Positions 24,790-32,712 of a DNA stretch of 38,592 nucleotides are shown here, in pieces. Position 1 is the stretch's first letter. Each line of letters begins with the position of its first letter. Below the pieces are notes generated by a model that was not told where the DNA came from, did no database searches, and saw only the letters and a program-made list of their open reading frames with translations. Source of the stretch: Nitrospira sp. (GTDB taxonomy: Bacteria > Nitrospirota > Nitrospiria > Nitrospirales > Nitrospiraceae); contig SWDO01000001.1 of the NCBI GenBank assembly GCA_005116895.1, positions 206,196 through 244,787 on the forward strand, read 5' to 3'. A program made the translations under genes and the position numbers.

Positions 24790-25815
24790 TCATGGCGCGT
24801 GCAGCCGACCACGGAGTCCTGATGAGACCGTGATCTTGCCCTCCTGGTCGATGATGATCGCCTCAACCCCAGGCAAGCGCTCCACCAACGCCATCCCCTG
24901 TTCGGGTCCTAACACAAAAATCCCTGTATCCAATCCGTCGGCGACTGTGCCTTCCTTGGCAATGACCGTGACGCTCTGACAGGTTCGTGTTGGCTGTAAC
25001 GTGTGCGGGTCCAAGATGTGATGATACCGGACGCCATCTCGTTCGAAAAACCGTTCGTAATCACCCGCCGTGGAAATCGCTTCATTGTTCAGGTCGATCA
25101 TGGCAATTAACTCGTCCTCCCGACGTGGATGCTTGATACCAACTAGAAACCCCTTTCGGTCCGGCAGGACACCGAAAGCTTTGATGTCTCCTGATAGCGC
25201 AACCACCCCGCCCATCACCCCCACTCGTTTCATCTCCGCCACCGCCCGATCGGCTGCATATCCCTTCCCAATCCCACCAACATCAATACGCATTCCCGTA
25301 TGCGGCAGATAAATAGTCCGCGCTTCTTTATTGACTTGAATGCGTGTCCAATCGACGAGAGGCTTCAATCGTTGCAACTCCCGCTCATCCGGGATGTGCT
25401 GTCGTTCGGTGACGCTCCAAGCGTCAACGGCGGGACCAAGGGCGATATTAAACCCACCACCGGTCAGCTGAGCTATATCCAGCGATCTGACAATCAACTC
25501 CAACGTTTCAGGACTCACCTGTACAGGCTGGCGGCCGGCCTCCGAGTTCACGCGCGACAGTTCGCTGTCCGGACGCCAGGTGCTCAAGACCTGTTCGAGC
25601 CGCTTGATCTCATCGAACGCAACCTGCATAGCCTGATCGCCTATGCTTTTGTCTGAGGCCACAGCCGTAACCGTAACTAGGGTCCCCATATGCATCTGTG
25701 TGCGTTTCGAGACGATAGACTGTGATGCAGGAGGTACGGCCACACAAGCTGCCACCAAGACCATGGTGAAACAGAGCATCGTGATAGGAATGGCACAGAT
25801 TGGAGATGTCTTCAT
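24790..25815 (-). CDS. apbE: FAD:protein FMN transferase (ApbE), lipoprotein
   Basis: The frame runs back to 25977, but ATG 25815 (341 aa) yields a proper lipoprotein signal (FTMVLVAAC). ApbE landmarks are MGTLVTVTAVA, then EIKRLEQVLSTWRPDSELSRVN, the FNIALGPAVDAW block, RIDVGGIGKGYAADRAV and the metal/FAD end HILDPHTLQP followed by GTVADGLDTGIFVLG. It transfers FMN from FAD to a Thr of an exported client protein. The client is probably the FMN-binding protein at 28240-28926, which carries the target motif. It is divergent from the porin operon across a Fur-box-like site, so ligase and client are probably co-regulated by iron. Confidence 0.94.
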   Translation of the reverse strand: MKTSPICAIPITMLCFTMVLVAACVAVPPASQSIVSKRTQMHMGTLVTVTAVASDKSIGDQAMQVAFDEIKRLEQVLSTWRPDSELSRVNSEAGRQPVQVSPETLELIVRSLDIAQLTGGGFNIALGPAVDAWSVTERQHIPDERELQRLKPLVDWTRIQVNKEARTIYLPHTGMRIDVGGIGKGYAADRAVAEMKRVGVMGGVVALSGDIKAFGVLPDRKGFLVGIKHPRREDELIAMIDLNNEAISTAGDYERFFERDGVRYHHILDPHTLQPTRTCQSVTVIAKEGTVADGLDTGIFVLGPEQGMALVERLPGVEAIIIDQEGKITVSSGLRGRLHAP

Positions 25816-25953
25816 GACGACATCATTCCTACCACCAATGCCTGCGAAAATACCCAGAAGCTTCTTCATAGGGAAATTATATGGCAAGCCGCATTGGAAT
25901 GGCAGACCGCTCCGCGCTAACTTCCCACTTGACAGTGAGACACTGATCAGGAT

Positions 25954-25972
25954 ATTAATAATCGTTCTCAAT
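25954..25972. promoter_or_regulatory. Fur-box-like operator in the apbE/porin divergent region
   Basis: ATTAATAATCGTTCTCAAT is a 19-base dyad (6 of 9 arm positions) whose reverse complement, ATTGAGAACGATTATTAAT, matches the box at 19109-19127 at 15 of 19 positions. It agrees with the Fur consensus at about 13 of 19 by my count. It lies 139 bp before apbE and 25 bp before the zinc-finger microprotein. Confidence 0.6.
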
Positions 25973-25997
25973 TTCAATCAATCGATCATCGCATATC

Positions 25998-26177
25998 ATG
26001 ACTACCATCAAGGCACCATCGCTGGAATACGATTCGATGCATGAAACGCGCTGTGAGTGCGGCCAACTGATCGCTAAGGTGTGTGGACAAGGGCTAGAGC
26101 TCAAGTGCAAGCGGTGCAAGCGTATTATTGTCATCCCCTTCTCTTCAATCGAAGGCTGGGGAACTGCTTCAACATAA
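25998..26177 (+). CDS. Com-like zinc-finger microprotein, 59 aa
   Basis: The small frame encodes MTTIKAPSLEYDSMHETRCE, then CGQLIAKVCGQGLELKCKRC, KRIIVIPFSS and a short tail. Two pairs of Cys (C19-x-C21 and C37-x2-C40) with a glEiKCkRC core match the Com-like zinc-finger fold, named for the phage Mu translational activator Com. In bacteria, free-standing Com-like proteins occur near iron and redox genes; their role is unknown. It starts 25 bp behind the Fur-box-like site and precedes the porin by 123 bp, so it is probably the first gene of that operon. No strong ribosome binding site is seen. Confidence 0.65.
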   Translation: MTTIKAPSLEYDSMHETRCECGQLIAKVCGQGLELKCKRCKRIIVIPFSSIEGWGTAST

Positions 26178-26300
26178 TCGCCTATCAACAAAGGAGGCAC
26201 ATATTTAGGTTCAGCAGTTGCACACATTTCGTTGACCTAAAGACCAGAGACCGTTGAGTCCCGAGTCAGACCATCACCTTACTCATGAGGGAGGATACCG

Positions 26301-27737
26301 ATGAAGATGCGGTCAATCCTCGGGGCTTTTTCGATTCTTGCGCTGGCAGTTGCGCCGGTCTTCGCAGAAGAAAGCCTTGAGGAACGAGTGAAAAGACTCG
26401 AAGAAGCATTGCAGAAAGCACAGCAGCGTGAATCTCGCGAGATTCAGGGGGAAGGTTCATCCCCAAAACAATACCCGATGCCGTCGGGGCCGATGACCGA
26501 TATTAGAGTGGGACGCCCAGGAGAGGAAAAAACCTCTCTCGGTTTCGGATCTACAGGATCAGGGAAACTGATCTATGCGAAACCATTTTTGAGTGCGCCA
26601 AAAGCGACTATCGGTGGTTATGTTGACGTGATGTACAACGTACTCTCACGCCAAAACCTGGACAATCCGAGCCGCAATAGCTTCGGTCAGCAGCGACTGG
26701 TGCCTTTTATTTATGCAGACATTACGGACCGTATAAAGTTCGCGGCCGAAATCGAGCTTGAACGAGGCGGGCCGAACGCACCACAGGGAACGGACGGCTC
26801 AATTCAAATTGAGTTTGCTCAACTGGATTATTTGGTCAATGAAATGGTGAACGTTCGAGGAGGTCTTCTCCTCATGCCGGTCGGCAAGTTCAACTTACTC
26901 CACGATTCTCCCTTGAACGACCTGGTTGACCGGCCCATGGTCTCGAGAATTATCATTCCGAGCACCTGGTTTGAAGCCGGCGCCGGTATTTATGGGACAC
27001 TGTATCCTTCGAGCCTTTCGAAGATTGACTACGAAGTCTATGCTGTCAATGGCATGAGCCAAACAGCGGGCGCGATTACCGATTTGGGCGTGCGAAGTGC
27101 ACGGGGAAGCGTATCCCGTGACCGTGATGACAGCAAGGCCGTCGTCGGCCGGGTCGCCTTTAGCCCGATGTTGGGGATTGAGATTGCCGGGTCTGGCTTC
27201 CATGGCCAATACAAGCCTTCGGCCGGCGCGATCGGTTCTGGCATCATCGACATTTTCGCGGTTGACTGGACCTTGCAACGCGGGCCCTTCGAGCTCATTG
27301 GAGAAGCGGCCTGGACCAGAATCAGCAATAACAACGCCACCGGAGTGGCCGGTAATGGGATCGGCCCCGCGGGCATGTTCGGCTACTACATCCAGGGGAA
27401 CTACCACTTCATGCCGGAGATCTTAAAGAGGCTGGCGCCAACCCACTTCTCGGATGCGTCAACCTTCACCGCTACCATCCGCTGGGAGCAAGTCGATACC
27501 GATACCGATAATCGCACGAATGGTGAAGGAAACACACTCGGCAATCGACGAGAGTTAGACCGGTTGACGGTGGGTCTGAACTTCAGACCGATTGAAGATA
27601 TGGTCTTCAAAGTCAACTGGCAGTACAACACTCAGAACGACAATGCCAGAGGCCTCGTTCCTGCTGGTGATCTAGGAACTTCTAGCAGCCGGATGGACGG
27701 AGACGGATTTCTATTTCAAGCAGCGACCTACTTCTAA
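26301..27737 (+). CDS. Outer membrane porin with N-terminal coiled coil
   Basis: The 478-residue protein has a signal peptide (cleaved near residue 22, PVFA-EES) and a short coiled coil (LEERVKRLEEALQKAQQRES) that could anchor to peptidoglycan or trimerise. A beta-barrel of alternating aromatic strands follows, ending in the outer membrane sorting residues TYF. The barrel resembles phosphate-selective porin (OprO/OprP) or DcaP-like families (FIYADITDRIKFAAEIELERGG, then VRGGLLLMPVGKFNLLHD). Its place behind a Fur-like box and before a flavoprotein suggests passage of an iron- or electron-carrying solute; the substrate is not readable. Confidence 0.85.
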   Translation: MKMRSILGAFSILALAVAPVFAEESLEERVKRLEEALQKAQQRESREIQGEGSSPKQYPMPSGPMTDIRVGRPGEEKTSLGFGSTGSGKLIYAKPFLSAPKATIGGYVDVMYNVLSRQNLDNPSRNSFGQQRLVPFIYADITDRIKFAAEIELERGGPNAPQGTDGSIQIEFAQLDYLVNEMVNVRGGLLLMPVGKFNLLHDSPLNDLVDRPMVSRIIIPSTWFEAGAGIYGTLYPSSLSKIDYEVYAVNGMSQTAGAITDLGVRSARGSVSRDRDDSKAVVGRVAFSPMLGIEIAGSGFHGQYKPSAGAIGSGIIDIFAVDWTLQRGPFELIGEAAWTRISNNNATGVAGNGIGPAGMFGYYIQGNYHFMPEILKRLAPTHFSDASTFTATIRWEQVDTDTDNRTNGEGNTLGNRRELDRLTVGLNFRPIEDMVFKVNWQYNTQNDNARGLVPAGDLGTSSSRMDGDGFLFQAATYF

Positions 27738-27752
27738 CTATACGGTAAGGAG

Positions 27753-27777
27753 GCTCCCCGCCTGATCGGCGGGGAGC
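27753..27777 (+). terminator. GC-rich hairpin between porin and lipoprotein genes
   Basis: GCTCCCCGCC (27753-27762) and GGCGGGGAGC (27768-27777) form a perfect 10-bp stem with loop TGATC. There is no U-tract, and the next gene starts 8 bp on, so it more likely works as a partial attenuator or an RNA-stabilising element for porin mRNA than as a full terminator. Confidence 0.5.
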
Positions 27778-27784
27778 TCACACG

Positions 27785-28255
27785 ATGACGAGATTTCTGC
27801 GAATGGGTTTGCCAATCATGCCGCTCCTGCTGATCGGAAGCATGGCAGGCTGTGCCTCGCTGAGCGGCATGCAACAACGGGTTGCCGCGTGCAGCTACGA
27901 TCATGCCTGGGATGCGGCCATTGATGCCGTGAAGGACCGTGCAACCGATACGAAGGACAAAGAAGCTGGATTAATCGTGACACAGTGGCTTGAAATTCCA
28001 ATGTCTGGACGACCCTACGGGGTGTTTCGGAGAGATGTCGCCGACAATAAAGACCGCTCCCGCCTCACGTTGAAAGTGAAGCGTGTGGATGATGTCACCA
28101 GAATCTCTTTCATTGAGGAACGACAGAGCTGGGTCTTTCGAGGAGGATCACGTCTCTTTGGCTGGGCTCCGACGGACCCCTCCGAGGAAGTCATGCGTGA
28201 CGTGCAGAATCGTCTCGACACCAAACTTAAGGAACGCGGATGCACCGTCACCTAA
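27785..28255 (+). CDS. Hypothetical lipoprotein, 156 aa
   Basis: A lipobox (MAGC, Cys23) follows a hydrophobic signal. The mature part (VAACSYDHAWDAAIDAVKDR, then DKEAGLIVTQWLEIP, RSRLTLKVKRVDDVTRISFIEERQ) looks like a small alpha/beta domain of the kind seen in NlpC/BamC-like and DUF-type envelope lipoproteins, but I cannot name the family. It sits between the porin and the FMN-binding gene and overlaps the latter by 16 bp, so it is part of the same operon and probably the outer- or inner-membrane-attached piece of that system. Confidence 0.75.
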   Translation: MTRFLRMGLPIMPLLLIGSMAGCASLSGMQQRVAACSYDHAWDAAIDAVKDRATDTKDKEAGLIVTQWLEIPMSGRPYGVFRRDVADNKDRSRLTLKVKRVDDVTRISFIEERQSWVFRGGSRLFGWAPTDPSEEVMRDVQNRLDTKLKERGCTVT

Positions 28256-28926
28256 GCACAATTTCAGGTTTTGTACTTGGAACCTCACTCTGTCTGATGC
28301 CCCCCGTATGGGCCGGAACAGAAAAAGTGTGGGACAACGACCTCAAGCGTCATCTTACCGAAGATGAATTAAATCACGCCGAAATCCTCATGACCGAGGA
28401 GGCGGCTGTCAAGATCATCCTGGCAAAATCAGAACGAGTTCGTAAGGAAGTCCTCCAACTCACGCAGGACAAAAAAGACCTGGTCGAACAACGCATCGGA
28501 TGGAAGTTCCCTGAACAAGCGTTCGAGATCTACATCGGTGAAACCGGCGATAAGATCGACGGATACGCCATGGTGCATAATACAATCGGCAAACACAAGC
28601 ATATGACCTACATGGTTGGTGTCGACACCAAGGGGGCCTGTTCGGATGTCGAGCTGCTGGTCTTTCGTGAGGTTCGCGGGAGTGAGGTCGGCCGGAAGCG
28701 ATTCAACGTACAGTACGAAGGCAAGACCGTATTGGACCCAATTCGTATCAACAAAGATATCATCAACATCACGGGCGCCACGATGTCCGTCCGTTCCATC
28801 AGTGCTGGCGTGAAGCGGGTACTCGTGTTGATTGACGAGTTCTACTTAAAGCCTGCCGGGCTCGGCAGTGATACGCTGGCTGCGAAAAAAGATAAAGGGT
28901 TTTTGCCTTCGATTTTCGGGAACTAG
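28240..28926 (+). CDS. Exported FMN-binding domain protein (ApbE client)
   Basis: The 228-residue protein has a signal peptide (cleaved about residue 25) and an FMN-binding domain of the NqrC/RnfG type. The flavinylation motif is DIINITGATMS at 173-183, with Thr181 the probable attachment residue. Upstream features (YIGETGDKIDGYAMVHNTIGKHKHMTYMVGVDTKG, then VFREVRGSEVGRKRF) match the same family. It is a periplasmic one-flavin electron carrier. The ApbE that would load FMN is encoded divergently at 24790-25815. It overlaps the lipoprotein gene and is followed by a four-helix membrane protein 25 bp on, which could supply or accept its electrons. Confidence 0.9.
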   Translation: MHRHLSTISGFVLGTSLCLMPPVWAGTEKVWDNDLKRHLTEDELNHAEILMTEEAAVKIILAKSERVRKEVLQLTQDKKDLVEQRIGWKFPEQAFEIYIGETGDKIDGYAMVHNTIGKHKHMTYMVGVDTKGACSDVELLVFREVRGSEVGRKRFNVQYEGKTVLDPIRINKDIINITGATMSVRSISAGVKRVLVLIDEFYLKPAGLGSDTLAAKKDKGFLPSIFGN

Positions 28927-28951
28927 CGAAAGCGGACCCAGCGTCCCAGAC

Positions 28952-29470
28952 ATGCGAAATTTTAATCAAAAATTCAGGCTCCGCGATTCAGATCGTCATA
29001 TTCGGTTGCTCTACACGTTATTTTTACTCTTGATGCTGGCTGGATTTACATTTTCTTTTTTTTGGGCACATAGCATGACGGGATTGTCACCGCAAGGCAT
29101 TGCCGAGCACTACCGAGGATCGGACGCGACGTTCGGGGAACCGATGTCGTTTCGTGAGCTGGCGGAAATTACCCATTTTCATCTCTTCACGATGCCGGTC
29201 GTATTCATGATTTTGATCCACGTGATGTATTTGACCAGCGCAAGCCATACCCTCAAGGCCGTCACCACATGGGCGGGCTTCGGTGGCGTGATGCTCGATC
29301 TGGTATCGCCATGGCTGATTAGCTACGTGTCTCCTCTGTTTGTGATCTCAATGTTGACCGGAGATACCCTCATGACCATCAGTTTCTTAGTCATGATGGT
29401 AGTCCCACTGTATGAAATGTGGATACTGGGACAGCCTTTAATGGGAGGAAAGCACCCCAAAGGGTCCTAA
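28952..29470 (+). CDS. Four-helix membrane protein of the flavin operon
   Basis: I place the start at ATG 28952 (172 aa); the frame is open back to 28868, inside the FMN-binding gene. About four transmembrane helices are visible (LLYTLFLLLMLAGFTFSFFW; LFTMPVVFMILIHVMYLT; the GVMLDLVSPWLISYV region; TLMTISFLVMMVVPLYEMW). His residues in ITHFHLFTMP and LIHVMYL lie at or inside helix 2 and could bind heme, but no full cytochrome b pattern is seen. I do not recognise the family. Position directly behind the flavoprotein suggests a quinol- or heme-linked electron donor. A strong terminator follows at 29519-29560. Confidence 0.7.
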   Translation: MRNFNQKFRLRDSDRHIRLLYTLFLLLMLAGFTFSFFWAHSMTGLSPQGIAEHYRGSDATFGEPMSFRELAEITHFHLFTMPVVFMILIHVMYLTSASHTLKAVTTWAGFGGVMLDLVSPWLISYVSPLFVISMLTGDTLMTISFLVMMVVPLYEMWILGQPLMGGKHPKGS

Positions 29471-29518
29471 CCATCTCAGTTGGCGGTACACCATTTAGAG
29501 GCCAGCGGCTATTCGCCC

Positions 29519-29560
29519 AGAGCCCAGGATCACGCGAGTGATTCTGGGCTCTTCGTTTTT
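29519..29560 (+). terminator. Rho-independent terminator of the flavin operon
   Basis: AGAGCCCAGGATCAC pairs with GTGATTCTGGGCTCT (one G-T pair) around a GCGA loop, followed by TCGTTTTT. The ribosome binding site of the next gene (GAGGAGG, 29561-29567) begins directly after the T-run. Confidence 0.9.
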
Positions 29561-29574
29561 GAGGAGGCAGCGTC

Positions 29575-30267
29575 ATGCATGTCGATAGTGCAGATCGGGT
29601 CGAACCGGCCGTCTTATCCATTCAGAGCATGCTCACAAAGATCGATCGGCTCCATCTGCCAGCCGTCTCGCGGCGCGATCTGGAGAGTATTCTTGTTCGG
29701 CAAGTGGCGAAAGAACTGGATCGGCTTCTACCGTGGCAAGCCGGTCATGGCCAGGGAACAGCGGCGATCGCACTTCAGATCGGACGGGCCGCATCTCTCA
29801 CGGACGAGGAGTTGCATCAGCTCAAACTGGCCTCACTGCTTCACGATATCGGCGTTCTCATGCTTCCACCCTGCTTACAAACCAAACGAGAATGGTTTGA
29901 GCCAGACTGCTATGTGGCGATTCAAAACCACCCGCGGCTGGGAGCCACATTGCTAGAACCTTTTTCATTCCTTCGTGAGGCCACAGTCATGATTGCCCAT
30001 CACCACGAGCGATGGGACGGATCGGGATATCCCTATGGACTCAGGGGAACGTTCATCCCATTGGGAGCAAGAATTCTTGCAGTCGCCGATGCATTCGAGG
30101 CCATTCACGTCCCGCATGCCTACGATCAATCGCACCGCGATCGGATTGCGCTCAGAATCTTATACGTGGCCGCAGGGACACAGTTTGACCCCTTTGTCGT
30201 GGATACGCTTATCGCTCTCTTTGAGGAACCCAATGTCCGGCTCGCGGGTACGATACATAGTCGGTAA
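29575..30267 (+). CDS. HD-GYP domain protein
   Basis: The 230-residue cytosolic protein has an HD-GYP phosphohydrolase domain with the expected metal ligands: GHGQGTA (His58), LLHDIGVL (His90-Asp91), QNHPRLGA (His119), AHHHERWDGSGYPYGL (His143/144 and the GYP at 151-153) and AVADAFEAI (Asp172). These enzymes hydrolyse cyclic di-GMP. The N-terminal 45 residues carry no known sensor domain. GAGGAGG precedes ATG 29575. The gene starts 15 bp after a strong terminator, so its own promoter must overlap that terminator or it relies on read-through. Confidence 0.92.
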   Translation: MHVDSADRVEPAVLSIQSMLTKIDRLHLPAVSRRDLESILVRQVAKELDRLLPWQAGHGQGTAAIALQIGRAASLTDEELHQLKLASLLHDIGVLMLPPCLQTKREWFEPDCYVAIQNHPRLGATLLEPFSFLREATVMIAHHHERWDGSGYPYGLRGTFIPLGARILAVADAFEAIHVPHAYDQSHRDRIALRILYVAAGTQFDPFVVDTLIALFEEPNVRLAGTIHSR

Positions 30268-30270
30268 CAC

Positions 30271-30362
30271 AGCCGGCGGCAGTCCTACGCCGGCTTCAAA
30301 GTGGGAGGCCCCACCCCTCCCACTTTATCGGCAAGGGTCCTCGCCTCCCGAGGGCCCTTGCC
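30271..30362. repeat. Three consecutive perfect or near-perfect hairpins
   Basis: Hairpin 1 is AGCCGGCG/CGCCGGCT (30271-30295). Hairpin 2 is AAAGTGGGAGG/CCTCCCACTTT (30298-30326). Hairpin 3 is GGCAAGGG/CCCTTGCC plus CCTCG/CGAGG (30330-30362). They follow one another with 2-3 bases between them, start 4 bp after the HD-GYP stop, and have no U-tract. They may be a tandem terminator, a processed RNA or a compact repeat cluster. Confidence 0.75.
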
Positions 30363-30527
30363 GCCCCAATTCAACGGCTGATTGTGATGGGACAGACAAG
30401 CGGAATCGACATGGCAAGGACGATGAAATCATTCATGCAACATGTTTTATCTACCCCTATCACATGTGATCGACGAAGACCTACAGCTGGACATACTTAT
30501 TTACCCAACACAAAGGAACGGTGCACC

Positions 30528-32270
30528 ATGAGTCGTGACAGGATGACAAGTCACACACAGACCTCTCTGGCTTTTCTAGGCTCGATGCTTTTCCTCATCG
30601 GAGCGGTTGCCTGCTCAGGGGATGGAGACTCCCCCCCTTCGCTCCCTATCGCTTCCACTGGAACGCCCGGCGCCGAAGAAGCCGTGGGCGAACGGCTGTT
30701 TCTCGAAACGCGATTCGCCCAGGCTTTTAAGGTGTCTCTGGACAACGGCGGCAATATCAATGCCCCGAATATCGGTGATCGCGTCGTCGATACAGTGGAA
30801 ACATTGAATGCGCCGATCGACCCGGGGCCGTTCAAGGACCTCTCCATGAATTGCCGAGCTTGTCATTTGGTTGATGACGTGTTGGATGCGCCGAGAGGCG
30901 GCATGCGAGCCTATGCTGACTTTGCGCGTCGCAGCCCCCTCCCGGCCCGAGCGGACGGCAAGACTGTTGCCGTCCGCAATTCGCCTCCACTTGTCAATGC
31001 TGCGCTCGATCGACCAGGCGGCGTCTTGTTCCATTTCGATGCTGAATTTAATTCGATGGAAGAACTAATCGCGGCCACCTTCACCGGCAGAAACTTCGGC
31101 TGGCTGCCAGGAGAACGCGCCCAGGCCATCGCCCATATCGCTCGCGTGGTCCGATCCGACGACGGCACAGGAGATCTGGCGAAGGAGTTTGACGGAACCC
31201 CCTTCCGAGTGCTGTTCAGCGGGACTGATGCGTCCATACCAGAGGAATTCCAGCTCACCTCGGAATTCCGCAGAACGATCGGCTCCGCGACTGACCAGGA
31301 GGTGTTTGATGTCGTCGTCAAAGTCGTCACCGCCTATGTCAACGGCCTCCTCTTTTCTCAAACCGAAGACAGCGGAGCGCCAATCCGCTCTCCGTTTGAT
31401 GTATTCCTAGAGTCCAACGGGCTCCCGCAATCACCCAATGCCAACGAACCTCCAATCGATTACAGCAGACGTCTTCTGCAACTCGTGAACTCACGTGAGT
31501 CGGCCGGGACACTTCAGTTTGTCACCTCGAACCCCAACAGAACAGACGGTCAGTTCCAATTTCACACCCAGCCATTCTCGTTTGGGGCGCAGGAATTGGC
31601 TGGATTGAAAATGTTCCTAGCGGAACCGGCGGCGCTGCCTGCTGCACCGGCTGAACTAACAGCCGGGAAAGTCGGCAACTGTGTCGCCTGTCACGCAGTA
31701 CCGAACTTCACCGATTTCAAGGCCCATAATACAGGGACGACACAGAAAGAATATGATGAGATTCCTGGTCATGGTGACGGGGCCTTCAGGAATTTGGCCA
31801 TTCCCACGCTCGCGACACGAAGCGCCGATGACCTGCCGGCTACCGAACAACACCCGCAGGCCAGCGAGCGATTCCGAGCCGTTCCCGCTGCTGGGACAAC
31901 GCTGACCGACCTGGGCCTGTGGAACGTCTTCGCCAACCCCGACATGCCTGCGCCACAAGACAAGATCCAAAATATCCTCTGCGATGATGCGCAACCGTGC
32001 TCCGTGTCTCAAAGCGACCTCTTGAATCGTGCGATCGCTCGATTCAAAACACCTGGTCTTCGCGACCTCGGACATTCGGAGCCCTTCATGCACAACGGTC
32101 AATTCGATACCTTGAACGACGTGATCGATTTCTATATCGACGTCTCAGACCAAGCCCGTGCGGGAACACTCCGCAATGGTGCGCCCCAACTACAAGGCAT
32201 CGCCCTTACACCCAGTGATATTGCCCCACTTGTGGCATTTTTAAAATCGCTGAACGAGGACTATCAATAG
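30528..32270 (+). CDS. Di-heme cytochrome c peroxidase/MauG-like lipoprotein
   Basis: I use ATG 30528 (580 aa); the frame extends upstream but lacks motifs. A lipobox (GAVAC, Cys29) gives envelope anchoring. Two c-type heme sites occur, CRACH near residues 109-113 and CVACH at 385-389. Family features are VGERLFLETRFAQ near the N-terminus and FKTPGLRDLGHSEPFMHNGQFDTLNDVIDFY near the C-terminus, where typical CCP/MauG proteins have TPxLRNxxxTxPYMHxGxFxTLxxVVxFY. It should be a periplasmic peroxidase or di-heme oxidoreductase. The 580-residue length is greater than classical CCP (about 320-350), with long insertions between the hemes. The three-hairpin cluster lies upstream. Confidence 0.85.
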   Translation: MSRDRMTSHTQTSLAFLGSMLFLIGAVACSGDGDSPPSLPIASTGTPGAEEAVGERLFLETRFAQAFKVSLDNGGNINAPNIGDRVVDTVETLNAPIDPGPFKDLSMNCRACHLVDDVLDAPRGGMRAYADFARRSPLPARADGKTVAVRNSPPLVNAALDRPGGVLFHFDAEFNSMEELIAATFTGRNFGWLPGERAQAIAHIARVVRSDDGTGDLAKEFDGTPFRVLFSGTDASIPEEFQLTSEFRRTIGSATDQEVFDVVVKVVTAYVNGLLFSQTEDSGAPIRSPFDVFLESNGLPQSPNANEPPIDYSRRLLQLVNSRESAGTLQFVTSNPNRTDGQFQFHTQPFSFGAQELAGLKMFLAEPAALPAAPAELTAGKVGNCVACHAVPNFTDFKAHNTGTTQKEYDEIPGHGDGAFRNLAIPTLATRSADDLPATEQHPQASERFRAVPAAGTTLTDLGLWNVFANPDMPAPQDKIQNILCDDAQPCSVSQSDLLNRAIARFKTPGLRDLGHSEPFMHNGQFDTLNDVIDFYIDVSDQARAGTLRNGAPQLQGIALTPSDIAPLVAFLKSLNEDYQ

Positions 32271-32324
32271 GCAGTAACAGCTCTGGACCATGGCTCGCAC
32301 ACATCCTTGAAATAGGTGAACGCT

Positions 32325-32522
32325 ATGAACCCGCATTCCCCTTCGTGTTCATTCATCATGACCTGCCGGCGCTGTCAGGAACCGATCGGCCATCGCAATC
32401 CGCAACTCTGGTGCATCAAGTGCCGATGCTCCCATCGCCAACAGGGACAGACCAGGGGGCTGGCAGAATCGCTTAAGACGCGACGACTGAAAGCATGGCT
32501 CAAGACTTTTTCCTACTCGTGA
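32325..32522 (+). CDS. Small zinc-ribbon protein, 65 aa
   Basis: ATG 32325 follows AGGTGAACGCT. The 65-residue frame carries CRRCQEPIGH and WCIKCRC, a plausible four-Cys zinc ribbon, and a basic tail (LKTRRLKAWLKTF). It is the second Cys-rich microprotein in the window, with no sequence likeness to the Com-like one beyond the Cys pairs. I do not know the family. It lies 54 bp after the peroxidase gene and is likely co-transcribed with it. Confidence 0.5.
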   Translation: MNPHSPSCSFIMTCRRCQEPIGHRNPQLWCIKCRCSHRQQGQTRGLAESLKTRRLKAWLKTFSYS

Positions 32523-32566
32523 GTGAATCGTGTTGCATAGTGCGTTGATCACGCGAGAAGTGGTGG

Positions 32567-32698
32567 ATTTTTCAGCCCGCTGTTTATGGATGGAGACAGG
32601 TTAGGCCATACCGCCTCTGGTGAGGCCATTCGAGGAAATACAGTCTGGGGGCTGACGTGGTTGTCGGGAGACAACCTCCTCGCAGGCTGCTGAAAAAT
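32567..32698. repeat. 132-bp element with terminal inverted repeats
   Basis: ATTTTTCAGC (32567-32576) and GCTGAAAAAT (32689-32698) are perfect 10-base inverted ends. A hairpin GGTTGTC/GACAACC (32659-32676) lies inside. The element sits between two convergent genes. It may be a MITE-like remnant, or a bidirectional terminator whose T-runs are the ends. Confidence 0.55.
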
Positions 32699-32712
32699 GT
32701 TTTTGGAGCCTG

